Positions 42,044 through 52,213 of a DNA stretch of 64,000 nucleotides are shown one piece after another. The notes under the pieces are model-generated. The model worked only from the letters and a program-made list of their open reading frames with translations, ran no database searches and had not been told where the DNA came from. How positions within the stretch are numbered: the first letter of the stretch is position 1; each line of letters opens with the position of its first letter. The DNA lies in contig NC_085889.1 of NCBI RefSeq assembly GCF_035222375.1, positions 3,100,001 to 3,164,000 of the forward strand. Reading direction: 5' to 3'. The stretch comes from Podospora pseudocomata. Lineage: Eukaryota > Ascomycota > Sordariomycetes > Sordariales > Podosporaceae. A program made the position numbers and the translations under genes.

Positions 42044-44050
42044 TCAAACCCTGTCCTTCTCACCAAACACACCAGTCCCCTGCTTCCCCTCGGCATCCAG
42101 ACCATCCAGCTCACCCCCCGTGTTGAGCACAAATTCCTCCTTATCAATGTGCTGAAAGGTAAAGTAGAAAAGCACCGTCATCACAGCCCCAACCATGGTC
42201 GGACCAGCAAACACCCAAATCAGGTTGGGGTCTTTGATCGCAGGCGCAGACGCCAACCCAACAGCTGCCGACACGCCAACCATCATCAGGTTGAGACTCG
42301 AAACGAGACCCTTCATGTTCTTGGGCGACCGGCTGTACGCAATGCCATACGACGTGACATTGACAAAGATCTCCGAGATGGCGTTCACGATGACAGGGAT
42401 GGAATACCACAGGTATGAGACCTGGGAGACTGTTACCGAACCCTCAGGGAGAATGTCTGCGCATGTCGTGGCGTTGAACCCGCATGGCGATGTCTTGTAG
42501 GCGTAATACTGGAGGATGGCGAAGCCCGATGATCCCACGGTGCAGAGAGCGAAACCAAACGTCATGCGGCTGATAGGCCCCCAAGAAATTCCGCGCTTTT
42601 GCAGGAAGGGATAGACGAGATGATTCATCACCGGCACCACTGCAGGCTTGTATTAGAAGGTGTGATACTTGCTCATGGCAAGAAGGGCGACACTTACTGA
42701 TTACAATACTAATGGAATTGAGATTGTCCAGCAGATCATTGGGAAGACCCTTAGTATCCAGGCTGGCAGACAAGGCATTGGCTGCGGCGCCAATGCCACT
42801 ACCGTTGATGTAGTATATGGGCGTAAAGGCAAAGATACCGCAGGCCTGGAATGTTCGACGGACGTCGTCCACGAAGTTGTCGTCATACCCATAATGCTTT
42901 GTGCTGCCAGCAGCAAGACGCACACTTGGCTTGCCCTGGTTCCAGAACCCGCTACGCCCGATGCTGGTAATACCACCATGGCGAAGGCAGTCGCCCAAGA
43001 CCTTGAACACGTTGCCTAGATCCGAACCGCCGGCCTGTTGCTTGATGAGCCTGGGGTTGAGGTACCACAGGAGCGGGGGAAGCATCAGGTACAAGATTGT
43101 GGGAATCAAGTACGCAGCCCAGTAACCGACCAGCTTGGCGAGGTAGGTGGTGGGAACACCGAAGCAAGCACCAATGTTGATCAGGAGATAGAACCACAGC
43201 ATGACGCTGTTAATAGAAGCCTCGGGGTCCACGATGACCCTCTCGCCGTTCTGCTCAATCACATGTGCGACCTTGTGTGGACTTTGATCCATGACCATTG
43301 GGGAGATGTTGGGTTTGAACTGGGCTAGAAGGGTGTCAGTGAGGGGGCAAACGTGTACTCGGTTGGTTACCTATCTGTACTCACCAGCTCCGATGGCCAA
43401 CATGTACAAAGACAGGGCAAACGGGACCATGGCCTTGCCCGCTATGAGAACATGTGGGAGTGAGGACAAAACCATCATGACATGGGCGACACCGCAGATG
43501 CCCACGCCCCAGCAAACCATCTTGAACCGGCCATACTTGGCATCGGCCATCCAACCGAACAGCACCGGCAGAGTGTAGGCCATCATCTTGAAGGCCTCGG
43601 TCATGGCGCTGGCAACAACAGAACCCTGACCAAGCGCACCGGCGGTGTACAGTGAACCAGGGGCCGTGGCACCAGTGCCGTTTCCATCAGGGGGAAGAGG
43701 CGCGCGGATGAAGTTCTTGTAGACTTGATTGCAGCCGTAGTAAGAGGCGCGTTCGGCGAATTCGACAGCGCAGAGCAGGTAGCAGGTGTTGGGCATCTTC
43801 CCGGCAACGCGACGCAAGGTCCGCTTCTCCTCCTCGGTGGGCAGCACCAGGCCGTTGACCGTCTCTCTGACTTGTTCCGAAGAGGGCTCATATTTGGGGA
43901 TTGTTGTAATCCCGGTTGACTTCTTGTGTACGTCTCGGACCGGGGCCATACAGGTGGCAGTTGTCGTGGCGCTATCCGCTGTTGGGTTGGCTGTCAGTTT
44001 TATTTCCCTCGTAAAATACAGGAATAGAAAATAGTGAATAACATACCCAT
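42044..44050 (-). CDS. ptr2: PTR2-type peptide transporter (POT family)
   Basis: Four coding exons are proposed (44050-44047, 43978-43385, 43324-42698, 42639-42044), giving 606 residues. The start codon sits in a first coding exon of only four bases, ATGG. The 68-nt intron then leads in frame to ADSATTTATCMAPVRDV. Without it, translation could begin at the ATG at 43949. VEFAERASYYG is the POT signature (E-x-x-E-R-x-x-Y-Y-G), and FKPNISPMVMDQ is the second family motif. About twelve hydrophobic segments are present, including MLWFYLLINIGACFG and YWAAYLIPTILYLMLP. It imports di- and tripeptides with protons at the plasma membrane. Other introns are 60 and 58 nt with good signals. The gene looks intact. 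Confidence 0.93.
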
Positions 44051-44905
44051 TCTGCTTGTCGGTATCAATTATCGCCTTTGTTTGTTTGCAGCGAATATGG
44101 AAGCGGAGGAGGAGTTCGGCCGAGAAGGTGCGAGTGGTGTTTGGGCGGAGGGATTGGGACTTGTCAGGACAGGTTCCTGCCTCGAGTTAAGACGACTTGA
44201 GCAGATAGGAAGGCGCACGTTTTTCTGTGGTCCGGTGGGACGCTTCTTCGTGTCTTGCTCCTGCTGTGTCGGCCTTGAAGAGGTGGGTAGGTACAGGTTG
44301 CACCTTCCACAAGTCAACAACAACAGACAACAGCGGGGTCATATCAACTCTCAGGAAAGTGCGATTCCTGTCTCCCTTGGCCTTATCTAAGGTTTGGCCA
44401 TCAATTGCGACATAACTGATTGATTCAGCCCGTCTAGGTAGATAAGCGTCAGATTTCATGTGGAGATTGAGGAAGTGGAACTTGGGGATTTCCGATACGC
44501 CTGTCCTCCGGTCAGAAGACATAGGCAGAGATTCACAAACAGCATGGTTCTCAATATACGTGTCCATATATCTGCTACAAAACTATACTCAACCTCCAGC
44601 AATAACCGCAACGATACTGCATCCTTCCCGCATTTACATTCCCCCGGTATCATCATAGAACTACAAGAAAACTCCCATTGCCACCCCAGACTCCGTTCCC
44701 ATGCAGAAGAAATGGGTACCATCCTGCGGCACCGTGCCGCTAATGCAATGCTAAATAGAAGTACAAAGCCACCAGAAAAATAACGCCTGAAATTGATGCA
44801 TGTTCCCCCCTTTTCCCGTCCTGGTTTTGTTCCAAAGCGATGAAAGATAGCAGAGAATCTCCGTTTTCTTAGCGTGGAGAGGATAAAGGCCCCCAAAAGA
44901 CCAAG
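44051..44905. other. PTR2 promoter and 3' flank of coiled-coil gene
   Basis: No gene is seen. GATA words are frequent (several TATCT/AGATA), which would fit nitrogen control of a peptide transporter, but they are short and could be chance. Confidence 0.4.
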
Positions 44906-47900
44906 TTAATCAACCCCATACCCCTCTGCCGGCCCGGACCCCGCCCTCTCCTTCACTTTCCCCTTGTCCGTCGGAGGCTCTGGCTCTAGCTCCTCAGGCT
45001 GTTCGATACTCTCCATGGTAAAGCCCGACCCCAAGACCTCCATATCGATGTCGTCTTGCTCGACAAAATCACCAGCAGCCCAACTCTGAGGAGTGCTAGT
45101 GGGCGCAGACGTGCGACGGGGAGGATAGCTTGGTCCGGCGAACGCCGGAGCGGAGGATGGTCTGAACCTGTTAGCGGTGTATCTCCCTCTTGGAAACCCT
45201 CGATAGGATGGAGTAGAGGTCGGGGCAGGGTACACGGCGCTGGTGTAGGATTGGGTGCTGCTCGGGGTGCTTGGTGGCTCATAATGGATGGAGGAAGCAC
45301 CACCGCGGCGAGCAACGCCCAATTCCACAGGTGGTAGCGAAGCTGGGGAGGGGTGAGAGCTTGACGAACGCAACGAAGGTGCTAATGGTCGGAGCGGAGA
45401 GGAGGCTGTTTCACTGGCGGTGTAGCGCGAGCCGGTTTCTTCGTCATCAATGTCCATGCTGGCCTCAGAATGAGGAGCCGAGACCATTATAGGTCCAGGA
45501 GACGGACCAGGAACCTCTGGATGCGGAGGGCAACCACGATCTTCGAGGTACTTGAAGATTCTTTTCCCCTTGCCGGTCAAGTATCCGAGCCGGTCCTGTT
45601 TGCTGGCGTCGACGTCCAAACGATCGTAGCCAGGGAGGTCGTCGCCCTTCCAGCACTGGTACCCCTTCCGGGTTGGGCCAAATGTCATGACCAACGACTT
45701 TCGAGGAGGCACGACATCTATCATTTCTACGTCGAGTTCCGGCTTCGGGGACCGCTCGTTAAAGTCGAGGTCGAAGCCAAAGTCGGCATGATCCTTGATC
45801 TCCGCTCTATGAGGGGAACCAAGAAGCCGCGCCGTAGCTTGGTCAATCAGCATGTCCTTTGTCGTTGAGATCGCCTTCCACACCCTCACCTCCTTCTCCA
45901 GCGCCGCCGTTTTGATCTTTTCAGCCCTGACACGCATGATGAGAGCCCGGATCGCGTCATCAATCCTCTCGTGCTCTGCTTCTAGGTCTCTAATCATCTT
46001 GTAGAGGCCTTCTTTCTTCAGAGACTTGAGTTTGCAATCTGGAAACGGCTCAGCTCGGAGGGCCATGGGGAGGACCATGGCCACATCTGTAATGGGTTCC
46101 CTGGAGCAGAGGAAGTTAGCAAAGAATAAATACAAACCAAAAAGACAAAGGAGAGGGTCAACAAACATGGAAGAAACTCCATTTCCATCCTTTCTGGGGA
46201 TGTCACCAGCGGACTGGATCTCTCTAGCCTTTTGCAGCATGTCTTTGACCACTGGGTCGATCGTGCTCCCCGCTTCCATCAAGCTGGACAACACGGCTGG
46301 GCCCATGCAGCCCTCCGCTGCCTTGGACAACTGGCTGTTCAGGTCTTCCACGGTGAGCTGAAACTTAGCCAACTGCCCTCTGCTGGATTCCAGTTGCTGG
46401 AGTGTCTCGTTCTTTTGCCGAGAGACAGTCTGTAACTGTATCTGCAACTCCTCAACCTTCTGCCGACATCTCTCCAACTCCCTGGACGCCTCCTCATGTT
46501 GAGCCTTGGCATCCCTAAGTTTAGGCGCCCATTCGCTCTCCATGTGCGCAAATTCCGGGTCGCCCCCTTCCTCAAGGGCCTTCTCCCGTCTTCTGAAAAA
46601 GTCGGCGTCGTCTTTAGCCTGAAGCAGCGCGGCCTTGGTTGCTTCGAGAGTATGCAACGCCTGGTCCCTTTCCGCCCCTAGCTTGTTCATATGCGCACAC
46701 AATGTCTTGTTACTCTCCGCCAGTTTCGCCCGCTCGTGGGTGAGGTCGTTGTATTGGTTGAAGAGCCGGTCGAGTAGCTCCTTGGCTGAGGCCAACTCCA
46801 TATCTTTCTGCTGGATCCGACTCTCGAGATGGGCGATATGGGCTTGGATAGCGGCTTGGTTGCCGGGTCCATTGCCAGGATGTAGCTGGGCTTGGAGCTC
46901 GGCAACGGTAGCTTGCATTGCCTGGATGGTTTGTGATTGACCTGCCACTTCTGTGTCGAGCTGGATAATGGTTGCCTCATGCTGCTTGATCGTCTCCAGA
47001 TTCTTGTCATCCTGCGCCTTGTGCCTCTGAAGCTCCTCCTGCGCTTGCACCCTCTGCGCCTCGCCCTCAATCGCCCAGTTTTGGCAGGCGGCGAGTTCAA
47101 CTTCGAGATCCTTGACTTTCTCTTCGAGATGGGCGATTTGCTCACCCTTGGTGGCGAGTTGGTTCTTGAGCGATGTCACGTAAGCGCGAGACATGTCAGA
47201 TGCCTTTTTTGACGACTCAAGCTTGCCAGCCTGGCGTTGGTACATGTCTCTGTGCCCATTCGCATCTTTGACAGCCTCGTCTCTCTCTGACTGAACGCGA
47301 GAAAGCTGCTCATTGACGCTCTGGAGAGTGGCTTTCAGTGTCTCCATCTTGGGTGTTGCTTCAGACCTGAGGCGGGTCAACTCGTCTTCGAGACTCGCGA
47401 TCACGGTCTCCATCATTTCCTTTTCTTGATCAAAGGCTTGTCTCTGTTGTTCAAGTCTCGCTTCACACTCACCAACCCTCTCTTGCTGCTGCCTCAACTC
47501 AGCCTCTGACTCAACAAGTTGCCGCTGTTGACGAGCCAGTTCCTCCTCCAAACCTTCGACGCGTGCGTTGGCCTCATACTCCTTCTCCCAGACAGACCTG
47601 AGATTACTTCCAAAATTCTCCTTTTCTTGCTGGTCTTTGTGGTAATTAGTCCGGAACCCCTCGCACTCCTTCTCAGCCTTGTCGAGCCGTTGCTTCAGAG
47701 TCTCAATCTCGTGCTCAGAGTCTTTAAGTCTGACCCTCAGTGACTCTGCCTCAAGGTCCGGAAGCTTGTCCTTGCCCTTGTTTGCGCCTCCAGAGCTGTC
47801 GCCCTCTCTGGTAGCGACGACCTGGTCTTTCAGATCCTGCATGATTGTGCCGTTGACAAAGAGGGTGGTGCGAGCATTGTCGAGGGACGCCTGGCCGTTA

Positions 47901-49051
47901 GCCACTTGCTTTTTGAAGTCTTCAATGGCAATGTTGAGCTCAGCCATGGAGGTTTTGTCTTCCTCCGATTGTGATCGGGCGACTTCCAGCTCGTGTTGTT
48001 TGTAGGCGAGTTGGCTCTTGAGATCCGTGATGGTAGCTCGGGTTTCAGAAAGCTCTGTGCCCTGGGTAGAGCACCATTGGCGCTGCGCATCCAGCTCTTG
48101 GTTTTTCGAGGCAAGCTCCTGACTCTGTGCGGCGAGCTGCTGGTTCAAATTGTCGATGGTAAGCTGATTCTCGGCTAGGGTCGTGTGGAAATTCTTGACA
48201 GTCGCTTGCTCAGCCTCCAGGTTGAGAGTAAGCTGGTCGATACTAATCTTGTGCTGGTCTACCGCAGCACGCTCCTCAACGAGAGCTGCCTTGTTGGTCT
48301 TGACTTCCTCCCTGAGTTCCTTGATCTCGTCGTGCTGGTGGACGACAGTGCTCCTCGCCTTGGCGAGATTGACTGTGAAGTCGGCGACCTCTCGCTTGAG
48401 CGTATCGGTACCACCGCAGCTGGTGCATGGCTTAGCTGGTCCTTGCGAAGCTTGCTGCTGCCCGTTGGGATTTTGCTGGACCGGCCCGATACCAGTTGAA
48501 GAATTCTTCGCGGCCGTTTGCCGGTTCTCTTCAATGATCGCGCGGAGCGAGGCTATCTCTGCATCCTTCTCCGCCGTGATCATCCCGAATTTAGCCATCC
48601 TCACCCTCAACTTCTCATTTTCATCTTGCGTCTCATGTACCCGTGCAGCCAGCTGGGTAACTGTGTCGTTCTGGTGAAACGGGGCAGGAGGCGTCCGAAA
48701 ACCACTGGCAGGAAGTGCAGTGCTGGCAGCAGCGAAGGGAGTTTGATCGGTCCAAGAAACAGACGAGGAAGCAATTCTCTTCGTGGCTGGACTATTGTTG
48801 GGGGTGTCGACGTAACTAACGTTTCTTTTCTGGGAAGCGGCCTTACCGTCCTCCTCCTCCTCGTCTTCGTCGTCGGAAATGAGCGAGACATAGGTTTTAT
48901 TGTTGTTGGGTCGAGGGCGGCAATCGTCTTCCCCGTCATCGTGGCCGTTGTTGCTGCTGTTGGAGGGCTTGTTCTGCCACATCCATCCGCGGTTTCCATT
49001 TCCACTTTGTCGGCGGGCGTTACTCCGCGGGTAGCGTGCGTTGCTTGCCAT
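44906..49051 (-). CDS. Giant coiled-coil protein, function unknown
   Basis: The frame is open for 1381 codons, but 46166-46101 is a 66-nt intron (GTTTGT...GCTAAC...CTCCAG). It is a multiple of three, so it hides in the frame and would otherwise encode a false membrane segment (LLCLFGLYLFFANFL). Removing it gives 1359 residues. The N-terminus is Ser/Asn/Asp-rich with an acidic SDDEDEEEEDG patch. Residues about 140-980 form an almost unbroken coiled coil rich in E, Q, K and A (TELSETRATITDLKSQLAYK and similar). The C-terminal 350 residues are disordered, apart from a compact GYQCWKGDDLPGYDRLD segment. Such layouts occur in spindle-pole, septal-pore, Golgi and cortical scaffolds; nothing here decides among them. 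Confidence 0.85.
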   Translation of the reverse strand: MASNARYPRSNARRQSGNGNRGWMWQNKPSNSSNNGHDDGEDDCRPRPNNNKTYVSLISDDEDEEEEDGKAASQKRNVSYVDTPNNSPATKRIASSSVSWTDQTPFAAASTALPASGFRTPPAPFHQNDTVTQLAARVHETQDENEKLRVRMAKFGMITAEKDAEIASLRAIIEENRQTAAKNSSTGIGPVQQNPNGQQQASQGPAKPCTSCGGTDTLKREVADFTVNLAKARSTVVHQHDEIKELREEVKTNKAALVEERAAVDQHKISIDQLTLNLEAEQATVKNFHTTLAENQLTIDNLNQQLAAQSQELASKNQELDAQRQWCSTQGTELSETRATITDLKSQLAYKQHELEVARSQSEEDKTSMAELNIAIEDFKKQVANGQASLDNARTTLFVNGTIMQDLKDQVVATREGDSSGGANKGKDKLPDLEAESLRVRLKDSEHEIETLKQRLDKAEKECEGFRTNYHKDQQEKENFGSNLRSVWEKEYEANARVEGLEEELARQQRQLVESEAELRQQQERVGECEARLEQQRQAFDQEKEMMETVIASLEDELTRLRSEATPKMETLKATLQSVNEQLSRVQSERDEAVKDANGHRDMYQRQAGKLESSKKASDMSRAYVTSLKNQLATKGEQIAHLEEKVKDLEVELAACQNWAIEGEAQRVQAQEELQRHKAQDDKNLETIKQHEATIIQLDTEVAGQSQTIQAMQATVAELQAQLHPGNGPGNQAAIQAHIAHLESRIQQKDMELASAKELLDRLFNQYNDLTHERAKLAESNKTLCAHMNKLGAERDQALHTLEATKAALLQAKDDADFFRRREKALEEGGDPEFAHMESEWAPKLRDAKAQHEEASRELERCRQKVEELQIQLQTVSRQKNETLQQLESSRGQLAKFQLTVEDLNSQLSKAAEGCMGPAVLSSLMEAGSTIDPVVKDMLQKAREIQSAGDIPRKDGNGVSSMFVDPLLCLFGLYLFFANFLCSREPITDVAMVLPMALRAEPFPDCKLKSLKKEGLYKMIRDLEAEHERIDDAIRALIMRVRAEKIKTAALEKEVRVWKAISTTKDMLIDQATARLLGSPHRAEIKDHADFGFDLDFNERSPKPELDVEMIDVVPPRKSLVMTFGPTRKGYQCWKGDDLPGYDRLDVDASKQDRLGYLTGKGKRIFKYLEDRGCPPHPEVPGPSPGPIMVSAPHSEASMDIDDEETGSRYTASETASSPLRPLAPSLRSSSSHPSPASLPPVELGVARRGGASSIHYEPPSTPSSTQSYTSAVYPAPTSTPSYRGFPRGRYTANRFRPSSAPAFAGPSYPPRRTSAPTSTPQSWAAGDFVEQDDIDMEVLGSGFTMESIEQPEELEPEPPTDKGKVKERAGSGPAEGYGVD

Positions 49052-50917
49052 CTTTGAGGTTGCGATCGGCTGGTGAAGCGGTTAGGGATAATCGATTGTA
49101 AAAATGTGTGAAAAGAAAATATCTGTGGGTTCAGATTTGTAGCTGGGGGGGCAGGGGATCCGGAGGAGAGAGGCAGGGAAGGATTTGTGGAAGAGATGGT
49201 GGCTGGGAGGAAAAGAGCGTGGTAGAAGTGTACGCCGACAAAAACGACTAATGGCAGGCAATCGCAGGCAGGAGCAGGTAAAAGGAAAGTTTGCAGCGAC
49301 AAGTGACTTGTAGAAAGTAAAATTAGACGATGAGGCAGGTGCTCAGGTTGTTCCAGGCTTCCAGAAACTGTCAGGATGTAGGGTATAGGAGGAAGGCCGA
49401 GGTGATGAATGTCAATACTCGGTGATTCCACAGGAAAGAGAAGGCAACTTACAATTTGACAACAGCTGGAACCGCTTCGCTCTCTTGCTTGGGCAGGAGC
49501 TAGTGGTGAAGTTGATGCTTGTAGATGGGCGGGTTTTGGGAAGCACAATTTTCAAACTTCTTGCCTGTTGATTCGTAGTCGGCCGAACCTGTTGACTTTG
49601 GGCGAGAGTGATGTAGGTTAAGAAATAACAAAGTTGGCAACACTTGGTTGGTTTGTGGAAACCCAAGTTGAAGTTGCAAATGGTAAGGATAACGTCGAGA
49701 GCAACTGGCTTGACAACTGGGTGTTGCATAGATTGGCGAGAAGTTTCTAGCCTCGACAAAAGCTCAGCTGTACCCCAGTTTAATTGGCGATAAGATGACT
49801 GGTAGAATACCACTGTTCATCTCTTTGCAGAAACCGACTGCTGATTACATGTTGACAGAAAGCCTTTGGGCATGTTCGAAAGGCATTTTCTGCTCTCAAA
49901 ACACTGGATATCAATATAAAAAGACCGAAGCCAGATGAAACACGAACCTTGTTCCTTGAAGTTGTAGTCACAGGACATTTTTAGTCCTAATCACATAAGA
50001 TGGAAGTCATCAAGAAAAGATGCTTCCTCTTGATGACCCTGGCCAACTACGTATTCAGCCCTACTTGTACCAAGGAATAGAAATAGCAGAAAGGGGTTCT
50101 TGAGAAGGACGTTACAGACCCGTGGTTTTTAACTCCTCATTTTTGACCTGATTTTGACTCAAGGCTGGAAGAATCTCAAAGCACAGCCGTGATAGAAAGT
50201 GCCCCTACAGTGAGCTGAGGCTGTTAAACAGATCAAACGATAGGTGAATGGGCTAGTTACACCAACAGATTGTGCCTAGAGTTTTATCAGCGACCAGTTG
50301 AACAATCACAAGAGCTCTTATTATGATACCAGATAAGGTATCTGATGTTAAAGGGTGCCTTGTAAGTTTAAGTCTTTCCTTATCTTCACGAAGTATTGTG
50401 AGGTAGTAGTGGCCTTGGATCTTCAGAAATATCACCACATTTTCGCTCACGGTTCGATGACTCGATTCTTTACAAATACCAAGTCTCTCATTTGGTGGGT
50501 AGGTAACTCGAAGGATATTCCCTAAATCAGCTGAGACAAATAGTGTTGAAATTCAAAGTGATCCCAGCGAATCACGCCGTCCCACTTATTCAGCCCCCTG
50601 TCTGCTTCGCCAGTCATCACCTCGACGGCCAGTGATGGTGGGCTTTCCGCCAATGCACTGCAACGCTAGACGTGCTGACATGCATAGTCTTCGGTTGTTG
50701 GTTTGTGATTGTCGTTCGTTTCGCTTGTTTGGGTCAAGTCATTGTGGTGTTATGGCCGAGAAAGAGAACCACCTCAGCTGCGGGGTTCAAAAGGGTCTTG
50801 ATGCCCAAGTTTACTTTCCCTGTCAGTTATCTTTCATGAATTTCTTTCATCATCTTTTATCTCTTGTGTAACCCAAAGAGCATCCCTCTTTGTCGTTGTG
50901 AGCAACATTCGCCCAAA
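49052..50917. other. Long intergenic region, no gene seen
   Basis: 1.9 kb between the divergent coiled-coil gene and the acyl-CoA dehydrogenase gene. The first 500 bp are leader and promoter type. The rest is AT-rich with only short frames. No repeats or element ends were found. Confidence 0.5.
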
Positions 50918-52213
50918 ATGCCCATTGACTTCCATCTGTCCGCTTCCCAGGAGGGAACTTATCAAGCTGCCCGGTCTTTGGCCCGCAATTTGCTGATGCC
51001 AGCCCGGCAAACCTATCTTCAACACCCACCCAACTCCCCTCTACGCTTTCAATCAACACAACCCACTTATGCCGCCGCGGTTTCTGCGGGGATTCTCAAG
51101 GGCCAAATCTCCCCTGCTCATGGAGGCACTGGCGGCACCCTCATTGAATCCGCCATCCTAGTAGAAGAATGCTACTCCGTCGAACCCTCCGCCGCTCTCA
51201 CCATCTTCGCCACTGGTCTCGGCCTCACACCCATCAACCTCGCTGCTGGACCTCAGCACGCAGAATTCCTTGTCCCTTTCCTCAGTGGTGAAGGTAGCCC
51301 CCTTGCGTCTCTGGTCTTTTCCGAACCAGGTGGCGTAGCCAATGCCCTTGAAAAGGGCGCGCCAGGGTTCCAAACAACCGCCCGACTGGAAGGAGATGAG
51401 TGGGTCATCAACGGAGAAAAGATGTGGGCTACTAACTGCGCAGGCTGGGATTTCAAGGGGTGTGATCTTGCTTGTGTCGTTTGCAGAGATGCTACTACTC
51501 CGTTGGAAGAAGGACAAGATCCAGAAAACAAGGTGATGATTATTTTGGTTACGAGGGCTGATTTGGATAGGAATGGAGAGGGAAGCTTTGAAGTGTTGAG
51601 ACATGTGGCTACACCGGGACATACGAGTGTATCGGGACCTCACGTAAGGTATACTAATGTCAGAGTTCCGACGAAAAATGTTCTTTGTCCGGCCGGACAG
51701 GGAGCAACGGTAGCGTTTGGAGCCTTTGATGGGAGCGCTGTTTTAGTGGGGGCAATGGGGGTTGGCTTGATGAGGGCTGCTTTCGATGCTGCGCTAAAAT
51801 TTGCCAAGGAGGACAAAAGAGGAGGGGCAGTGCCACTGCTGGAGAGGCAGGCTTTTGCGGATCTGTTGAGCGGGGTAAAGATACAGACTGAAGCTGCGAG
51901 AGCACTGACATGGAAGGCTGCTCACGCTATGGAGAATGGACCGGGTGACTATGATGCCAGGAGGGAGCTGGCTCTGGCGGCCAAGGTGTTTTGCAGTGAG
52001 GCGGCTGTTAAGGCTTGTACGGATGTGATGAATGCAGTCGGGATGTAAGTGTTCCTTCACTAGTCACAGCGATGAAGTGAAGGACAGCTGCTAAATTTGG
52101 GGTTCAGCTCGGCATACGACCTCCAAAGGCCATTCTCGGACCTCCTAAACACAGCTGTGGTGCTGCCGATCTTTGATGGTGGAAATGTTGGAATCCGTAG
52201 GCGCCATTTGTGA
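50918..52213 (+). CDS. Acyl-CoA dehydrogenase-family flavoprotein
   Basis: Two exons (50918-52044 and 52108-52213) give 410 residues from the ATG at 50918 (MPIDFHLSASQEG). The intron is 63 nt and the last exon adds SAYDLQRPFSDLLNTA and the end GIRRRHL. Family blocks seen are SAGILKGQISPAHGGTGG, AALTIFATGLGL, SLVFSEPGGVAN (substrate and FAD contact), WVINGEKMWATN and ERQAFADLLSGVKI. It lacks an obvious mitochondrial presequence. DFKGCDLACVVCRD points to the fungal group near nitroalkane oxidase and related enzymes rather than a classic fatty-acid enzyme. It binds FAD; the substrate is unknown. The coding strand turns from C-rich to G-rich along the gene. Confidence 0.9.

Noticed and set aside
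46101-46166. A transmembrane helix in the giant coiled-coil protein
   Set aside because: The hydrophobic stretch coincides exactly with a sequence that has an intron donor, branch point and acceptor.
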